Shown in pieces: positions 39,519 through 51,573 of a DNA stretch of 64,000 nucleotides. The position numbers and the translations under genes are program-made. This DNA comes from Holtermannia corniformis (lineage: Eukaryota; Basidiomycota; Tremellomycetes; Holtermanniales): assembly GCA_001599935.1 (NCBI GenBank), contig BCIJ01000004.1, positions 769,716 to 833,715 of the forward strand, written 5' to 3'. How positions within the stretch are numbered: the stretch's first letter is position 1; each line of letters opens with the position of its first letter. The notes under the pieces were generated by a model that did not search any database, was not told the origin of the DNA, and saw only the letters and a list, made by a program, of their open reading frames with translations.

Positions 39519-41788
39519 TCATGAGATGATTGTATGGCCGACTAGATGCAGTATTGGAGCAGAGGGAGGCCGACGCCGACTGCGGACTGTTAGCTGGTCC
39601 ATCCATCGGAGATAAGAAAACTCGCATTGTTGGACGACGACAGTGTGGTCGTGCGAGACCCTAGACGTCGTCAGCAAGAGTAAACCCGAGTGCCGAGTGC
39701 CAACGCACGACACGACGCGCGAAGCGTCGATCCGGACACCAAAGACCAGACTCGAGTGGGCCGGTAAAGCGCGCAACAGAGCGCCAGTACGTAGGTTCCA
39801 CAACTGCGCGTACCAGTCAGTGTGCGAGCTCGCTGGCACAGAGGCCGAGACGAACCCTGATAGTCTTATCGTACGATCCACTGATCGCGACTTGGAGATC
39901 TGGATTGAAAGCGACGGTTCGGACGAGGTCTGTATGCCCTTGAAACGTCCGAACGAGATCACCCGTGACGGAATGATACAGTTTGATCGTACGATCCGTC
40001 GGGCCCACGAGTAGGTAATTGCCCTTGGATGCACTCAGTTGCGCTCGGCTCGGTTCGCACACTCACGCTCCATTGGACACAGGCTAGGCCTCGGTCGCCA
40101 TCGATCACTTTGAGAATCTCGCCTTTGGCGAGATCCCAGATGATGAGCTTGCAGTCGCCCGAGACGCTCGCAATCTCGGTTTCGGCTTGGTTGAGCGCAA
40201 TGTCGTTGACGGGCCCCGTGTGCGCAGAGAGCGTGTGGACGGGTTCGAGCGTTGATCGGGACCAGACTGTGCGGTTAGTCGAGTAGGGGTGGGCCGGCTC
40301 AGGGCTGACCTTTGACGAGAGTGTCTTTGGAGCTGGATACGGCGCATGAGCGTGATACACGACGTGGTTAGACTCACGCAGAGACGATAAAGTCTTTGGT
40401 CAAGACGAAATCCAGTACGCCGCCGGTATGACCTCTTAGACAGGCCTGCTTGACGACCTCGACGTCGTCGACGTCTTGACCCCACACGATCCTCCACACG
40501 CCAATCGAGCAATCCGAAGAGCCCGTGACCATGAAGCCGTCAGTCTCGTGCTCGGGCTCTACGGGATCGGAGGGGACAAAGCGCGAGCGGTGTTCAAACT
40601 GCAAGCAGAGCACACTGCCGTCGTGTGCGCCATTGACCGTCTTGACCAACCGTCCGTGGTTCGAGTGATCCCAGACGGCCTCGATGGCGGGTAGATGCCA
40701 TAGCCTGACGGTCCGATCGCGCGAGCCCGTGATCAACCACCTTTGGGAAAACTGCACGGCGTACACCGAGTCGGTATGGCCCTCTAGGACCATACGTTGC
40801 GGTGCGGCCGGCTCGTCCGCTGCAGCGGCGTCGTGAAGCCATTGCCTTGTGAGGTTTAGCCGGGTCTGATACAGTGTTCGATAGTCTGTGAACGGGGACG
40901 GGGGCGCGTTCCAGCCTGGATGAGAGAGGTAGAGGCGTTTCCAGACTGTTTGGGCGGCTGCTTGGGCTGCGAATTGGCGAGAGACGAGAGACACGGTTTG
41001 GAGCAGTGCGAGAGAGGGAGGAAGGGACTGTATGATTTGTAGGATGCTGCGGTTCGTCAGTATGACCGTCAGCTCTAAGAACGCACGTTTCGTCTGGCAA
41101 TGGGAGACTAGCGCTTGGCACTGCCCATGTCAGCCTGCGTCTGCAAACAGCTGGACAGCTACTGACCGGACGCTCTCTGCTCGCCCGCGCCCACCTGCAA
41201 AGCGTGCAAGCCATGGTCGAGTGCGTCGTCGAAATCGACAAAGCAGGCTTCGTCCCATTCCTCGTCGTCGCCCTCGCTCTTGGCCTTGGTCAGCCGGGAC
41301 TTGGACCGCATCTTGCGGCGTAGTGAAGAAGCTGGCGAGATGCGGCGTGCAGCCGATGGCGAGGGCGAGAGGAAGCCCCAGAGCTTGGATCCCGACGTCG
41401 AGGCTGTTGGTGTTGATACGAGTTGACCGGCGTCGTCTGGCGGAGTGATGGAGGGAATTACGAGCGAGCTGGGATCGCTCTGAGCGCTCGAGGGTGCAAA
41501 CTGTGGGATCCGAGGTCGTGATGGGAGCTTGGTGCCGACTGTCATGTTGACATTGTGGGATGCGTTCTGCACCATTTCTAGAGCGTCGAGATTGCCTGCA
41601 GAGCTCTCGATGGCCGCTGTCGAGGTGCTGGCTCCGACAGTGCTGCCAGTGACGCCAAACGCAGTAAAGAGCGCTGCGAACCGGGTCCGGTGGTGCTCGA
41701 GCGTGCTCGGGCTGTACTTTGAGTGGGAACCTGTGCTCTTTGTCGGGAGCGAGCGTGCAGGCAGCGGGGTCGAGTGCGACGTGTTCAT
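39519..41788 (-). CDS. F-box / WD40-repeat protein (putative SCF substrate adaptor)
   Basis: Likely binds Skp1 through an F-box and substrates through a WD40 propeller for ubiquitination. ATG 41788 starts a Ser/Thr-rich region of about 200 residues (MNTSHSTPLPARSLPTKSTG) with an acidic end (GDDEEWDEACFVDFDDALDH). After short introns the F-box reads LPLPDETILQIIQSLPPSLA, LLQTVSLVSRQFAAQAAAQT, VWKRLYLSHPGW. WD repeats follow: MVLEGHTDSVYAVQFSQRWL, ITGSRDRTVRLWHL, GFMVTGSSDCSIGVWRI, DTLVKVWSRSTLEPVHTLSA, SVSGDCKLIIWDL and TDRTIKLYHSVTGDLVRTFQ, then AISGSYDKTIRVWDL-type and a last partial blade. Substrate unknown; the layout recalls Pof1/Met30-like or Pof11-like adaptors, but I cannot choose. Confidence 0.85.
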
Positions 41789-41836
41789 GGTGCTCTAGTT
41801 GCTGCAGAGGCTGGCGATGGCGACAGGATGAGATGG

Positions 41837-41862
41837 ATGTCAGTGACTACACGCGAACAAGA

Positions 41863-41895
<33 letters not shown>

Positions 41896-44800
41896 GCATG
41901 CCCTGCTCGACAGCTTGAAGGATAGCTCTATACCAGAGAGAACAACGATGGGATCGCTCGCAGCAACCGCACGCTCGCTCATCCTCGTCCAGGTGCTCTC
42001 TCGCATCCTCACCTTTACCCTCAACCAACTCTTGCTCCGGCTCGCCTCGCCAGCAGTCTTGGGTACGGCCGCTGTCCAGTTTGATCTCGTCCTCGGCACC
42101 CTCCTCTTCCTCTCGCGCCAAGGCGTCCGCTTGACCGTCCTCAGGGCACAGGGCTCGACGACGGATCCTCAGCTCTCGACGCTGTCAACGCTGCCGTTCC
42201 CGCTCGCTGCACTGCTCTCGACCATCCTGATCCCACTCTACGTACGCTCCCTGCCGTCTACTACGACAGCGCAGCCTTCGTTCCATACCGCTCTCGCCAT
42301 CTACGTGGCCGCAGCGCTCGTCGAGCTCGCCGTCGAACCGCTGTACAACCTCGCCCAGCGCAACGGCAAGCTCACTGTCAGAGTGCAAGCAGAGGCGATC
42401 GCTGTCACTGTGCGCGCAGTCGTCACCGTCTGCGTCGTAGCCTACGGCGGTCAGCACTGGGCGTTGCGAGCGTTCGCCCTCGGCCAGCTCGCCTATGCGC
42501 TATGCGTCGCTCTCAACTTTGGCTGGGTATACCGCACCTCGCTCGCGCAGACCTACCTGCCATCGAGCTCGCACAAGGCTGCTCTGTGAGCTGTCCAGCT
42601 TGCATCCCGGAATACTGACAGGTGCAGCACCCCGCTCGTCAAACAAGCAACCTACCAATCCCTGCAATCCGTCCTCAAGCACCTCTTGACAGAAGCAGAT
42701 CGCATCATTGTCTCGTACGCATGTACCCTCGACGATCAGGGCGGGTGGGCCGTCGTGACAGGCTATGGTCGGTCCGCTCGCTGATCGGTAGCAGCGCAGC
42801 TGACCAGATCTCCAGGCTCTCTGATCACACGCATCGTCTTTCAGCCAATGGAGGAATCCACTCTGCTCTACTTTTCCCGCACTTTGGCCGCCAACAATGC
42901 CAAGCCGACACCGGCGCGAACCGCAGCTCAACACCTCTCGACCCTCTTGCAGTTCAGCACCCATCTCCTCATCCTGTTTCCCGCCTTTCTACCTCCCCTC
43001 CTTGGCCCTCTCCTCCGGTATATCCTACCCGGACGATACGTCTCCCCTGCGTCCTCGACACCATCGACCTTGATCACCTACTTGGCAATCTACCTCCCCC
43101 TCCTGAGCCTCAATGGCATCCTCGAAGCCTTCCACGCAGCCACAGCAACAGCCAGCAACCTCGCGACTCAATCGCGCGCCATGGGCCTCGGCACCGCCCT
43201 GTTCGCCAGCACACTATTCGTCCTGACCCGACCCCAAACAGGGCTAGATCTCAGTACCGAGCAAGCGTTAATCTACGCCAACGCCGCCCAAATGCTCATC
43301 AGGATCACGTACGCGTTCTCACATGCTCGTCGGTACTTTGCCCGCGCCGGTACCAGTGTCGACGTCGTGCCGGACAAGAAGACGATGGCCCTCGTGGCCG
43401 CTTGTGCGGCCATGCTGAGGGCTGGCAGCGTGGATCCCGGGGATTGCAAGGTATTGTTAGCGTTTGTTGCGCTCGGAGGCGCGTTGGGTTTGAGCTGTCT
43501 CGGCGCAGCGTGGGTATTGCCTGGGCGAACGGCGTGGACTGATAGGCTGTAGGTATCTGTTCACGTTCCGGGCGCTGCTGGGCCAAGATCTAGCTCGTTC
43601 CGCTCAAGCAGCAGAGAAACCGGTCGGCGCACCGCCACCGAGGATCGCCGTCGCAGCGCGGCTACAACGTCTTCGTGCCGCCATCATCGCACGAAAACTC
43701 GGTATCCCTGCCAAAGCGGATCCCCTCAACCTCTCGACAGAGGCAAGGACGTTTGCAGCTGCGATCAGGCGTCGTAGAAAGCTCACCGGAATACTATACA
43801 ACTATTCGGGCGCTCTCAGGTTCGTGGCGTTAGACGACCGCGTACATGTCTAATCAGGTCGTGATAGAACCATCTTGATCATTGTCGGCATCGGGTGGCT
43901 GCTACTCTTACCCGCCGACGTCCTCCGCAAAAAAGCATACGTCGATGAGCATGCAATGTCCCCGGGCGGTGTCACGACGTATTTCGACTGGGGGGATGTA
44001 CATCACGCCGACCTCTACCTCGGCGAGATCGAGGCCTTGTGGGCCGCCAACGCTACCTCGGAGATGTGAGTGTCGGTCACTACAGTTATATACCAACAGA
44101 TCATAGACGCGCGCAACATCTCGTCGACAGCTTTAGCAACGTCGGCGTGCCTGCGTCCAAACTCGCATATACGTTTGAAACGTCAAACGGGGTCCGTCGT
44201 CTGCCTGTACGCGTGGTCAAAACTGATCAACGCACAGACGATCAAAGGTGTCACCACCTACGCGCACGTCTCTCCGCCTCGATCAGCCGGCACCGAGACG
44301 ATCCTCATCTCGGCCAATTGGCTCTCACTCCAATCCGGTCCCAACCTCCGCGGCGTAGCTCTCCTCCTCGCTCTCGCGCGTTTCCTCAGAGGTCAGACAC
44401 ACTGGGCTTTCGACATCGCACTCGTCGTCGGTGACGGGTATCTAGATGGGATCCAAGCGTTCCTAGGGGCTTATCACGGCGTCGAGCAGAGCAGTGCGTG
44501 TCGGTTCCTATGACACGTTAATGCTGATACGGCGTAGATCTCAACGTCGACGCTCTGGACTTGCCGTTGACGGGCAACATTTGGACAGCACTTAATATCG
44601 ATTACCCTGGCCACTCGTTTTCCCACCTGGGTCTCTTCTATGGTCTGTTGACGACTTGCCGCCGATCGGTGCTGACGTAGCAGAGGGCGTGAATGGCCGT
44701 TTACCAAACCAGGATATCATCAACGCCGTGACTTGGATCTCTAGGTGGACCGGCGGTGTGCCGATCCGCCTGCACGATATCCAAGATCAGTGCGTAGTAG

Positions 44801-45824
44801 TTTATCCTACGCGCCACGGGCTGAACAATACAGCTCGCACAGTATCACCCTCCCGCAATGGCTCGCGCCAGCTCACGAGCCCATTCGCAAATACATTAGC
44901 GGCTTGGCGCACATCAAAGACCATTTCGCCTACGCTGCGCTCGGTCGACCGAGCGGGGCACACGGCGTGTTTGCCAAATACCGTATCGACGCCATCACCC
45001 TCTTTGCATCGCCCGCTGAAGGACCGCACGGGTTCCATGCATTCGGCAGGGTACTCGAATCCAGCATGCGCAGCCTCAACAACCTGCTTGAACGCCTGCA
45101 CGCCTCGTACTTTTTCTACATCATGCCTTCGCCCGACTCGTTCCTTCCCGTCGGTCAATACCTCCCGGCCGTCATCTTGATCGGCGTCGCTATCACGTTT
45201 GGCGGGCTAGCTCAGTGGGTCGAAGCGGGCTGGCGACGAGACGAGCGCGGTGTCTGGACCCGACGCAAGCGCCCGATCCTGCTAGCTCTCAGCCTGATGG
45301 CCGCAGCGTTTGCCCAAGGTCTGCTAGCGTGGATTCTCCAGCGGACATATCACCACCAGCCTGTCAACGCCGATCATGTCCTGACCGGTCTTTCCATCCC
45401 AGTCTTTGCTCTCGCGTACATCCTCGTCTCCGACAGCTTGCTCGACCAAGCGCTACAGCCAACGCTCAGCTCTCTGACGCACCTCTTGATTGGCGCGATA
45501 GTGTCCGCATTGGCCATGGTCAATTTCCCTCAAGCCTGCCTCCTCCTCGCCCTCGTCCTCCCGATCCTGCTCCTTCCCACCATCGGGCGCATCCTCGTTC
45601 GGATATCTCCCATCCTCGGTGCGGTCAAGGGCGCACTCATCGTCAGCTTGCTGCCATCCGTTCTCGCAACGCTCGCGACAAGATGGAAACCTGATCTCCT
45701 GTCAACCCTCGTCGAAGAATACGAGCTCGTCGGCAACCTCGCCTTGCCGAGCATCTACCTCGTCTGGTGGCCGCTCTGGTATCTCCTCGCACTCTCAGAC
45801 CTGCTCAGACCCCCAGCAGCATAG
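41837..45824 (+). CDS. RFT1-GAA1: RFT1-GAA1 fused reading frame: RFT1 flippase-like protein joined to GPI transamidase subunit GAA1
   Basis: First part (41837-43509): RFT1, a multi-pass ER protein tied to lipid-linked oligosaccharide movement. After an acidic run it shows MGSLAATARSLILVQVLSRI, LTFTLNQLLLRLASPAVLGT, LFLSRQGVRLTVLR, VLKHLLTEADRIIVSYAC and QPMEESTLLYFSRTLAAN. Second part (43553-45824): GAA1, with RRRRKLTGILYNYSGALR, TILIIVGIGWLLLLPADVLR, GGVTTYFDWGDVHHADLYLG, NIDYPGHSFSHLGLFYEGVN, GRLPNQDIINAVTWISRWTG and many C-terminal membrane segments. No ATG occurs between 43553 and the first GAA1 membrane segment. Removing a 43-nt intron (43510-43552, gtgggt...ctgtag, branch ctgat) joins the frames exactly. 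Unspliced, RFT1 ends at TAG 43550-43552. Start codons 41828 and 41948 are alternatives. Component families are firm; fusion is inference from the frame and the missing start. Confidence 0.75.
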
Positions 45825-45972
45825 GCTAGACGCATCTGCTTCACACATGCATGGCTATGGCTCACAGCTAAAAAGTACAACGAATTTCTTTTGCAATACG
45901 ATACGCTTTCACTACTTGAATGTGCAGATCCCAAAAGACCCAAGAGTGGTGGTGTGTCTGGCTGCGCTCGGC

Positions 45973-48900
45973 TCAGGTCCGCTGTTGCTGCGCACCAAGC
46001 CGGGCCGAAGCGTGCGCGGGCAGTTTGAGCTGGAGTTGGCCGGTAGGTAGGTTGGGCAGGAGGTTGTTGCCGTTTGCGTTTGCCGGCTGCGGGAAAGGCT
46101 GTTGTAGTTGAGGCGAGCCGTTCGCTTGCTGCGCTTGTTTAATCCGCAAGAGACCTTCTTGCTTCTTGGCCTCTGCGAACGCTTGCACGCTGCTGAACCC
46201 CGCTGCGGCCGCTGCGGCAGCGAGGTCGAAGCCGGCACCGTTGGGCGCTGGCACGCCGTTGGGAGGAAGGGCGATCGGCTGGGACAGTGGGCGGCGAGGC
46301 GAAGCGGCGTTGGCGTCGGCTTGAGCTTGCAGCTGCTGAGCGCGGTTGTTGGCCATCGCGGCACCATTGCCGAGTTGAGGCGAGCCTGAAGCGGCAGCGG
46401 CCGCCATGGCGAGCTGCTGCTGTTGCAGCGACGGTGCCGGCGATGCCGAAGGGCGAGGCTGAGGCTGCAAAGGCGCGGTCTGACCCGCGCCAACGGACGA
46501 AGTGCGCTTCGGGGCCATTGGCGGTCTCGCACCGTTCGCCTGACCGTTCGCGTTCGGCAACTGCTGGGCGGCTTGAGCCTGAGCGACCGCTGCGTTCCGC
46601 TGCTGCTGCTGCAACTGTTGCTGCTGTTGCTGCTGCTGTACCATCTGGTAGTGAGCGATCTGCTCGCGCTGAAACTGCTCGAGCTGCTGCGCATGTATCT
46701 GCTGTTGCGCAAAGTGGGTGGCAGACTGCTGTGGCGGAACAGGCGGGCGCGCAATCATCGACGGTGGAGGCACCTCGACCGGGGTGTCGAATGCGAGCTT
46801 GGCTTGGTCGATGGGCGAGAGATCGGGTTGAAGAGCTTGAACGTCGTCGTCGCGCAACATTTTGAGCCGTGAGCGCACATACCTGCCCTAGTCAGCCTCC
46901 CTCTGCACCGCGCCGTCTGCAGTACTCACTTTGGGTCACAGTCGTCAATCACGATACGATCCTCTTCGTCCCTCAAGCCCATGGTGACGTTCAACACGCC
47001 GCCTTCACGGTCATAGCGCCACCGCTCCCTCGACCTCTTCCTCATCGGCTCATCCTCTTCATGATCCGTCGCGGCATCATCAATCGACGTTGGCCGGGGT
47101 CGACTCGGCCTGTCCTCAACACCGCCAAACAGCCACTCGTGCAATTCAAGATTGCCCTTTGGCATCGCTCCGCGATTCCGCAAAGCGTACACTGCCGGTC
47201 GACGATCTAGACGGACAAAACCGCCTCGACCTCGTCGCAGTCTGAAAGCGGGGGGCTTTGCGAGCCGGTCTTCTGCCGTCGTAGGGTCGCGAAACGTCGG
47301 GTCGAGAAACGGAAGGTTGCGAAACGCGCGCAGAGGGGCCGGCAGTGGTTGAGGCTGATAGGATCTGTCCGTGCAATCTTCCCAGACGGCCGCCAGCTCT
47401 TTGCGGCGCGCTATCTGTTCGTCGACTGTGGCCTTGTTTGCCGCCTCACGCTCGCGGATCGCCTCTGGTGCCATGGATTTCTCGGGTTGAGAAATGCCCG
47501 CTCGAGCGCGAAGGGCAGCTGTCGCCGTTGCCTGCATGTGCCGCTCCTTGTCCTCCCTCTCCCTCTCCCTCTCGCGCTCCTGTCGTGATCGTTTGGCCGG
47601 GACGACTGAGGCCGCATGCTGAGCGCGCTCCAAGAGCGCATGCCGGTCCTGCTGCGCCTGCACAGCGAGCGAACGGCCAGTGATCATCTCCTCTTCGTCC
47701 TTTGTCAAGCCCAAGCTCGGCCACTTGCGCTTGACCTCGAACATTTTCCACTTTGCCTCCCAGATCTCCTTGTCGCACTGGTGCGCCGTGCTCTTGTCGC
47801 GCTCGCGCTGCAGCACCATGCGAGCCAGAGCGTACGCTGACGACAGTTCGCCTTGGAGTTTTTGCATGCGCTCGATCGACTGCAGTTCGCTTCTACGCGT
47901 CTTGCGCGTCTGTCGCGTCTCGCGCCGGCGAAAGCACACGTATGGATCGCCATCGTTGGTCTCATCAAACTAAACGAGCGTTCAGCTGCGGGTGGAGAGT
48001 AAACGAATGGAACTGACATTGAGGATAGGAAAGATAGATTTGCCCTGCCGTAGCTCTCGTCGCCGCTTCCAGTGTGGGTAGAGGGCCTTTGCGTGTCGAA
48101 GCAGGATCCGAGGGTCGGGCAAACCTTTTGGCTGCTCGTTTGAAGGGAAAAAGGTGGGTGGGGGAAGGGTGGTGAACATTGGTTCGATCGCAGTGAAGAC
48201 CGGGATGAGCTGTAGGTTCTGCTACGGGTCAGCTCGAGGTCAGCACTAGTCAGCCTCGACGCACGGTATGGAGCATCGGCACGTTGTCCTCTGTCCATTT
48301 CTCCATGACGCCCATCAGGTACTCGAACTGGTCTTCAGACAGGCTCGCGCCTGCACTGGCCGCGTCGTCTTTTTCGCGTTCTTTGCCTTTATGGCGCGGT
48401 GGTCGGCTATGATCGGTACCGGCGCCATTGGCCGCGCTCGTGCTTGCACTGGCCGTGCCAGAGCTCTCTGGCTTGCTCTGATACGCCTTGAGCCACTCTG
48501 CATCCTCTTCATCCATGCAGTACCCAAGCCCACCCCAGCCTCCACTCGACTCTTCAACGGTATCGGAAAACTTGATATAGTTGTTCGGGTCGACCCAGCG
48601 CGTCGACGACTCGTAGTTTGCAACGAGTCCCGTTGCGTCGGGCGTTGGAATGTGGTAGGCTAGTGCACGCTGATCGACCGGAGCCGTGGCGGCAGCCGTT
48701 GCCGCTTGGGCCGCTGCATTCCTGTTGGCGAGCCGATGGGTGGTCGATGGCGACGCTGGGTTGGCCGTGCGCGAGTGGATGAGCGAGGCAGACGAGAGAG
48801 CGGCTTGCAAGTGATGTTCCTATCGACGGTAAGCAAACTGCCATCCCAGTGGACGAGTCGCCACCCAGAATTCCAGGCTGAGAATTCCCAATTGCGGCAG

Positions 48901-49427
48901 AATTCTGAGCCAAAGGACCCGAGACCGCGCGGCGTCACAACAACACGAGCACGGTCGTCCCGAACGCGTTGCAGCACGCGCTCGAGAGACGGTACGCGGC
49001 TCGGAGCAGCAGCCTTTCGTAGCGAGCGGACAGAGCTATGCAATGGTGCCCAAAAGTCTAGTGATCACCACACGGATTCCGCGTGAAAAGTGACTTTTCC
49101 CACGCTGACCCCTATCCTCTTGGATGTGGCATTGTCGGCCTACAACTCGCCAACGACTGCACGTAGCGCGCTCGGCTCAGTGTCCACTTGTAGCCCAGTC
49201 TCGCACGCTCCGAATGCATCAGCCCACAGCGTACTCACCTCTGCCTCGTGCTTTTCAACCCCACGCCAATCGGCCGCGTTGGCGTCGCCGCCCGGGCCCG
49301 AATCGTCAAAATTCACAGGCTCGTATTCTTCCGTGTACGCTGGGAGCCGGACGACCTGGAGTCGCGTCTTGTTGTTGAGCCGGCCTGCGCGGCGGGCGGC
49401 CGTGCGCGACGTGCTCGTGAGGACCAT
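45973..49427 (-). CDS. EPL1: Enhancer of polycomb-like protein, NuA4 subunit
   Basis: Scaffold of the NuA4/Piccolo histone H4/H2A acetyltransferase, linking Esa1, Yng2 and Eaf6 to nucleosomes. ATG 49427 (MVLTSTSRTAARRAGRLNNK) begins exon 1, ending at 49239. After a 419-nt intron, EHHLQAALSSASLI begins the EPcA region: HIPTPDATGLVANYESSTRW, VDPNNYIKFSDTVEE, YCMDEEDAEWLKAY, DQFEYLMGVMEKWTEDNVPM, then GLPDPRILLRHAKALYPHWK, FDETNDGDPYVCFRRRETRQ, TRKTRRSELQSIERMQKLQ. The second half has the RWRYDREGGVLNVTMG part, a Gln-rich run (about 46570-46650) and Ala/Gln/Pro-rich low complexity to the stop at 45973. All landmarks are as in fungal EPL1. The long first intron is out of character for this genome. 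Confidence 0.93.
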
Positions 49428-49877
49428 GGCCAGTCAAGGCCAGGCCTGTAGCGAGTCTCTGGCGAGGCAGACAGGGGGATGGCGAGCAGGGATAGGACAG
49501 CTTGCGCCCACGTCGGTTCACCCAGCGTGGCAGCTGATGAAAACTTTTCGCACGCTAGAGGGGGTTACAGGCGATAACCCCGGATTTTCCGTCAGACAAC
49601 ACGACGGTTATGGACGATGGTAGCAGGCAGCAGGCAGGCTTTCGGATGGCCAGCGATTAGTAGACGGCTGGGAGACGACCCAGGATGAGACTGAAATCAA
49701 AGCGATGGACGGAATCTAGTCTAGACGCGAAAGGGATGCAATGCAATGACTGAAAGTGGCAGTCAGCACGGCACCACTTACCCTCGACGGCGCTGAAAAC
49801 GCACTAGATACAACGCGAGACATGCAGGCTGACAAGGATCAGCACTGACGCTGGCACAGCACAAGGTCGCACGCACT
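49428..49877. other. Intergenic, no gene seen
   Basis: Promoter side of EPL1 and 3' region of FCF2; nothing recognisable. Confidence 0.4.
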
Positions 49878-51573
49878 TTACTTCCACTTTGGCTTCTTGG
49901 CTTGCCAGCCTTGGCCACGACCATTGCGCTGCCGGGTCGATTGCAGGTCGCCATACTTGCGCTTGGCGTACTCGCCGGTCGCTTCGTCGCCGACGAGCTG
50001 GCGCACAATCTGCCCAGGGCGGTAGGTTGACGTGCGCTCGATCGTGGTTGATTGCAGGTGGCGCGGCGGGTTGATGATGGTGCCGATCTGGGATTGTCAG
50101 CGTGAACGGGTGCGTGTGGCAGGACGCAGCAGACAGCAAAGCGTAGAACCAGCGCCCGTTGTTACGATCGCTTCGCGCAGCGGTCGCAGGCAATGACTAG
50201 TAGCACAGGAAGCACTCCTATCCACCACCGCAACAAGGCGAGAGAGCACCACGTAGCGATGACCAGATTCGCAGTGCTTGGGTGTGCACCAGCCCGTCGC
50301 GCACGCTGTTCACTGAACCCCGGTCTGAGAAAAGGAAGACTCCGCTGCGAAATCGTTGCAAGCCCAAACAGAGCAGGCGCTTATTGCAACTGCGCGACCA
50401 AGTGATCATATCAGACGCACACAGCTCGGCTGTCAAACCCGTGGCGAAAACGGCTCCGGCGGATCGACAGGATCGCAATCCGACCGCTCGTGTCCGGTTC
50501 AGAAAGCCCCAGCGCCGCTACGGCAGGACCCCAAGACTCACGGCGAATTTCTCCGGCACTCTGCCCAACCGGTTCCCGCCTCTCATGAACCGTTTCGGAT
50601 CCAGGCTGTTGGCCAACACCAACGCCTGGTAGTCTCGCTGCATCTGCGCGACGTCTTCTGTCGCTGGAGTGGGCAGGGCGGCCCAGAGTTCCGACGGCGT
50701 AGATTTCTTCGGCATCTGTGTGCTGCTCAGCGGAGTGAGGCAGGTGAGGAAGGGACGTACGGCCTCTTTTTGCCGGCGTGTCAGTTGGGGCTGGTATTGC
50801 GCTGTATCTTGCTCTGGCGATGGAGCGGGCGCTTTGCCTTTGCCCTTGCTGTTGGATGTGCTGAGGCTGGTGGCGACAGGAATGTGCCTCGACGAAGAAG
50901 CCGTGGCCGAGGTCTCGAGACGTAGCTGAGAAGCTGGAAGCGCCGGTAGCGTCAACCCCGGCAGTGGCCTACGAAATGTCAGCGTCACCACCAAGAAGCG
51001 ATCAGTGCAGACCCACGCTTCGACCGCCTTTTCAGCCTCGAGCCTGCCCAAGTCGCCAAACACGTTTTCATCATCGCCAGTCTGTGCATCACCTGTACCA
51101 GCATTCAAAAGTGCCGCTTGCTGTTTGGCGATAGCAGCAGCACGTGCTTGTGCGAGGAGCGCATCAAGGTGTTCCTCGTTCTCGTCTTGACTGGTGGCGT
51201 CGGATTCAGACTCGCTCGATGAATCGTCTTCAGAGTCGTCTTCGTCTTCGTCGTCGCTCGAGCCCGACGATGCCGCCATCTCTTCGGCACCAGCGAGCTC
51301 TACTTTCTCCGTTTCGGTATCGACGTTCAAATCCTCCCTTTCCGCTCCTTTGCCCTCATTCCCTTCCTCCGCGTCGACGTGGCCGACCTCGTCACCAGCG
51401 CCAGTACCCACGACGGTTTCCTCAGGTACCCCGTCCCCATTGACCTTGGCCTCTGCCAGTCGACTCCGGACCGGCGAATCCAGCACGACCCCAACGAGAC
51501 CCGTGGCGGGGCCTTTGGACCGGGTGTGCGCCGCTGGGCTGTCGGGCTGCGATTGAGCTTGATTCGTGGCCAT
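49878..51573 (-). CDS. FCF2: rRNA-processing protein FCF2 (Fcf2/TdT-interacting factor 2 family)
   Basis: Nucleolar factor needed for early pre-18S cleavages. ATG 51573 (MATNQAQSQPDSPAAHTRSK) starts a long acidic N-terminal region (SSDDEDEDDSEDDSSSESES) followed by a helical part. The Fcf2 domain is near the C terminus: LWAALPTPATEDVAQMQRDY, QALVLANSLDPKRFMRGG and GRVPEKFA before a donor at 50541. After a 454-nt intron the last exon gives IGTIINPPRHLQSTT, RPGQIVRQLVGDEATGEYAK, RKYGDLQ and the basic end KPKWK with the stop at 49878. Family landmarks are the LDPKR-F block, the IGT-I continuation and the Lys-rich end. One or two small introns around 50.7-51.0 kb are likely. The Fcf2 domain confirms the join across the long intron. 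Confidence 0.85.

Noticed and set aside
41859..41886. gac triplet repeat
   Set aside because: Simple coding microsatellite for an Asp run in the RFT1 N-terminal region; not a separate feature.
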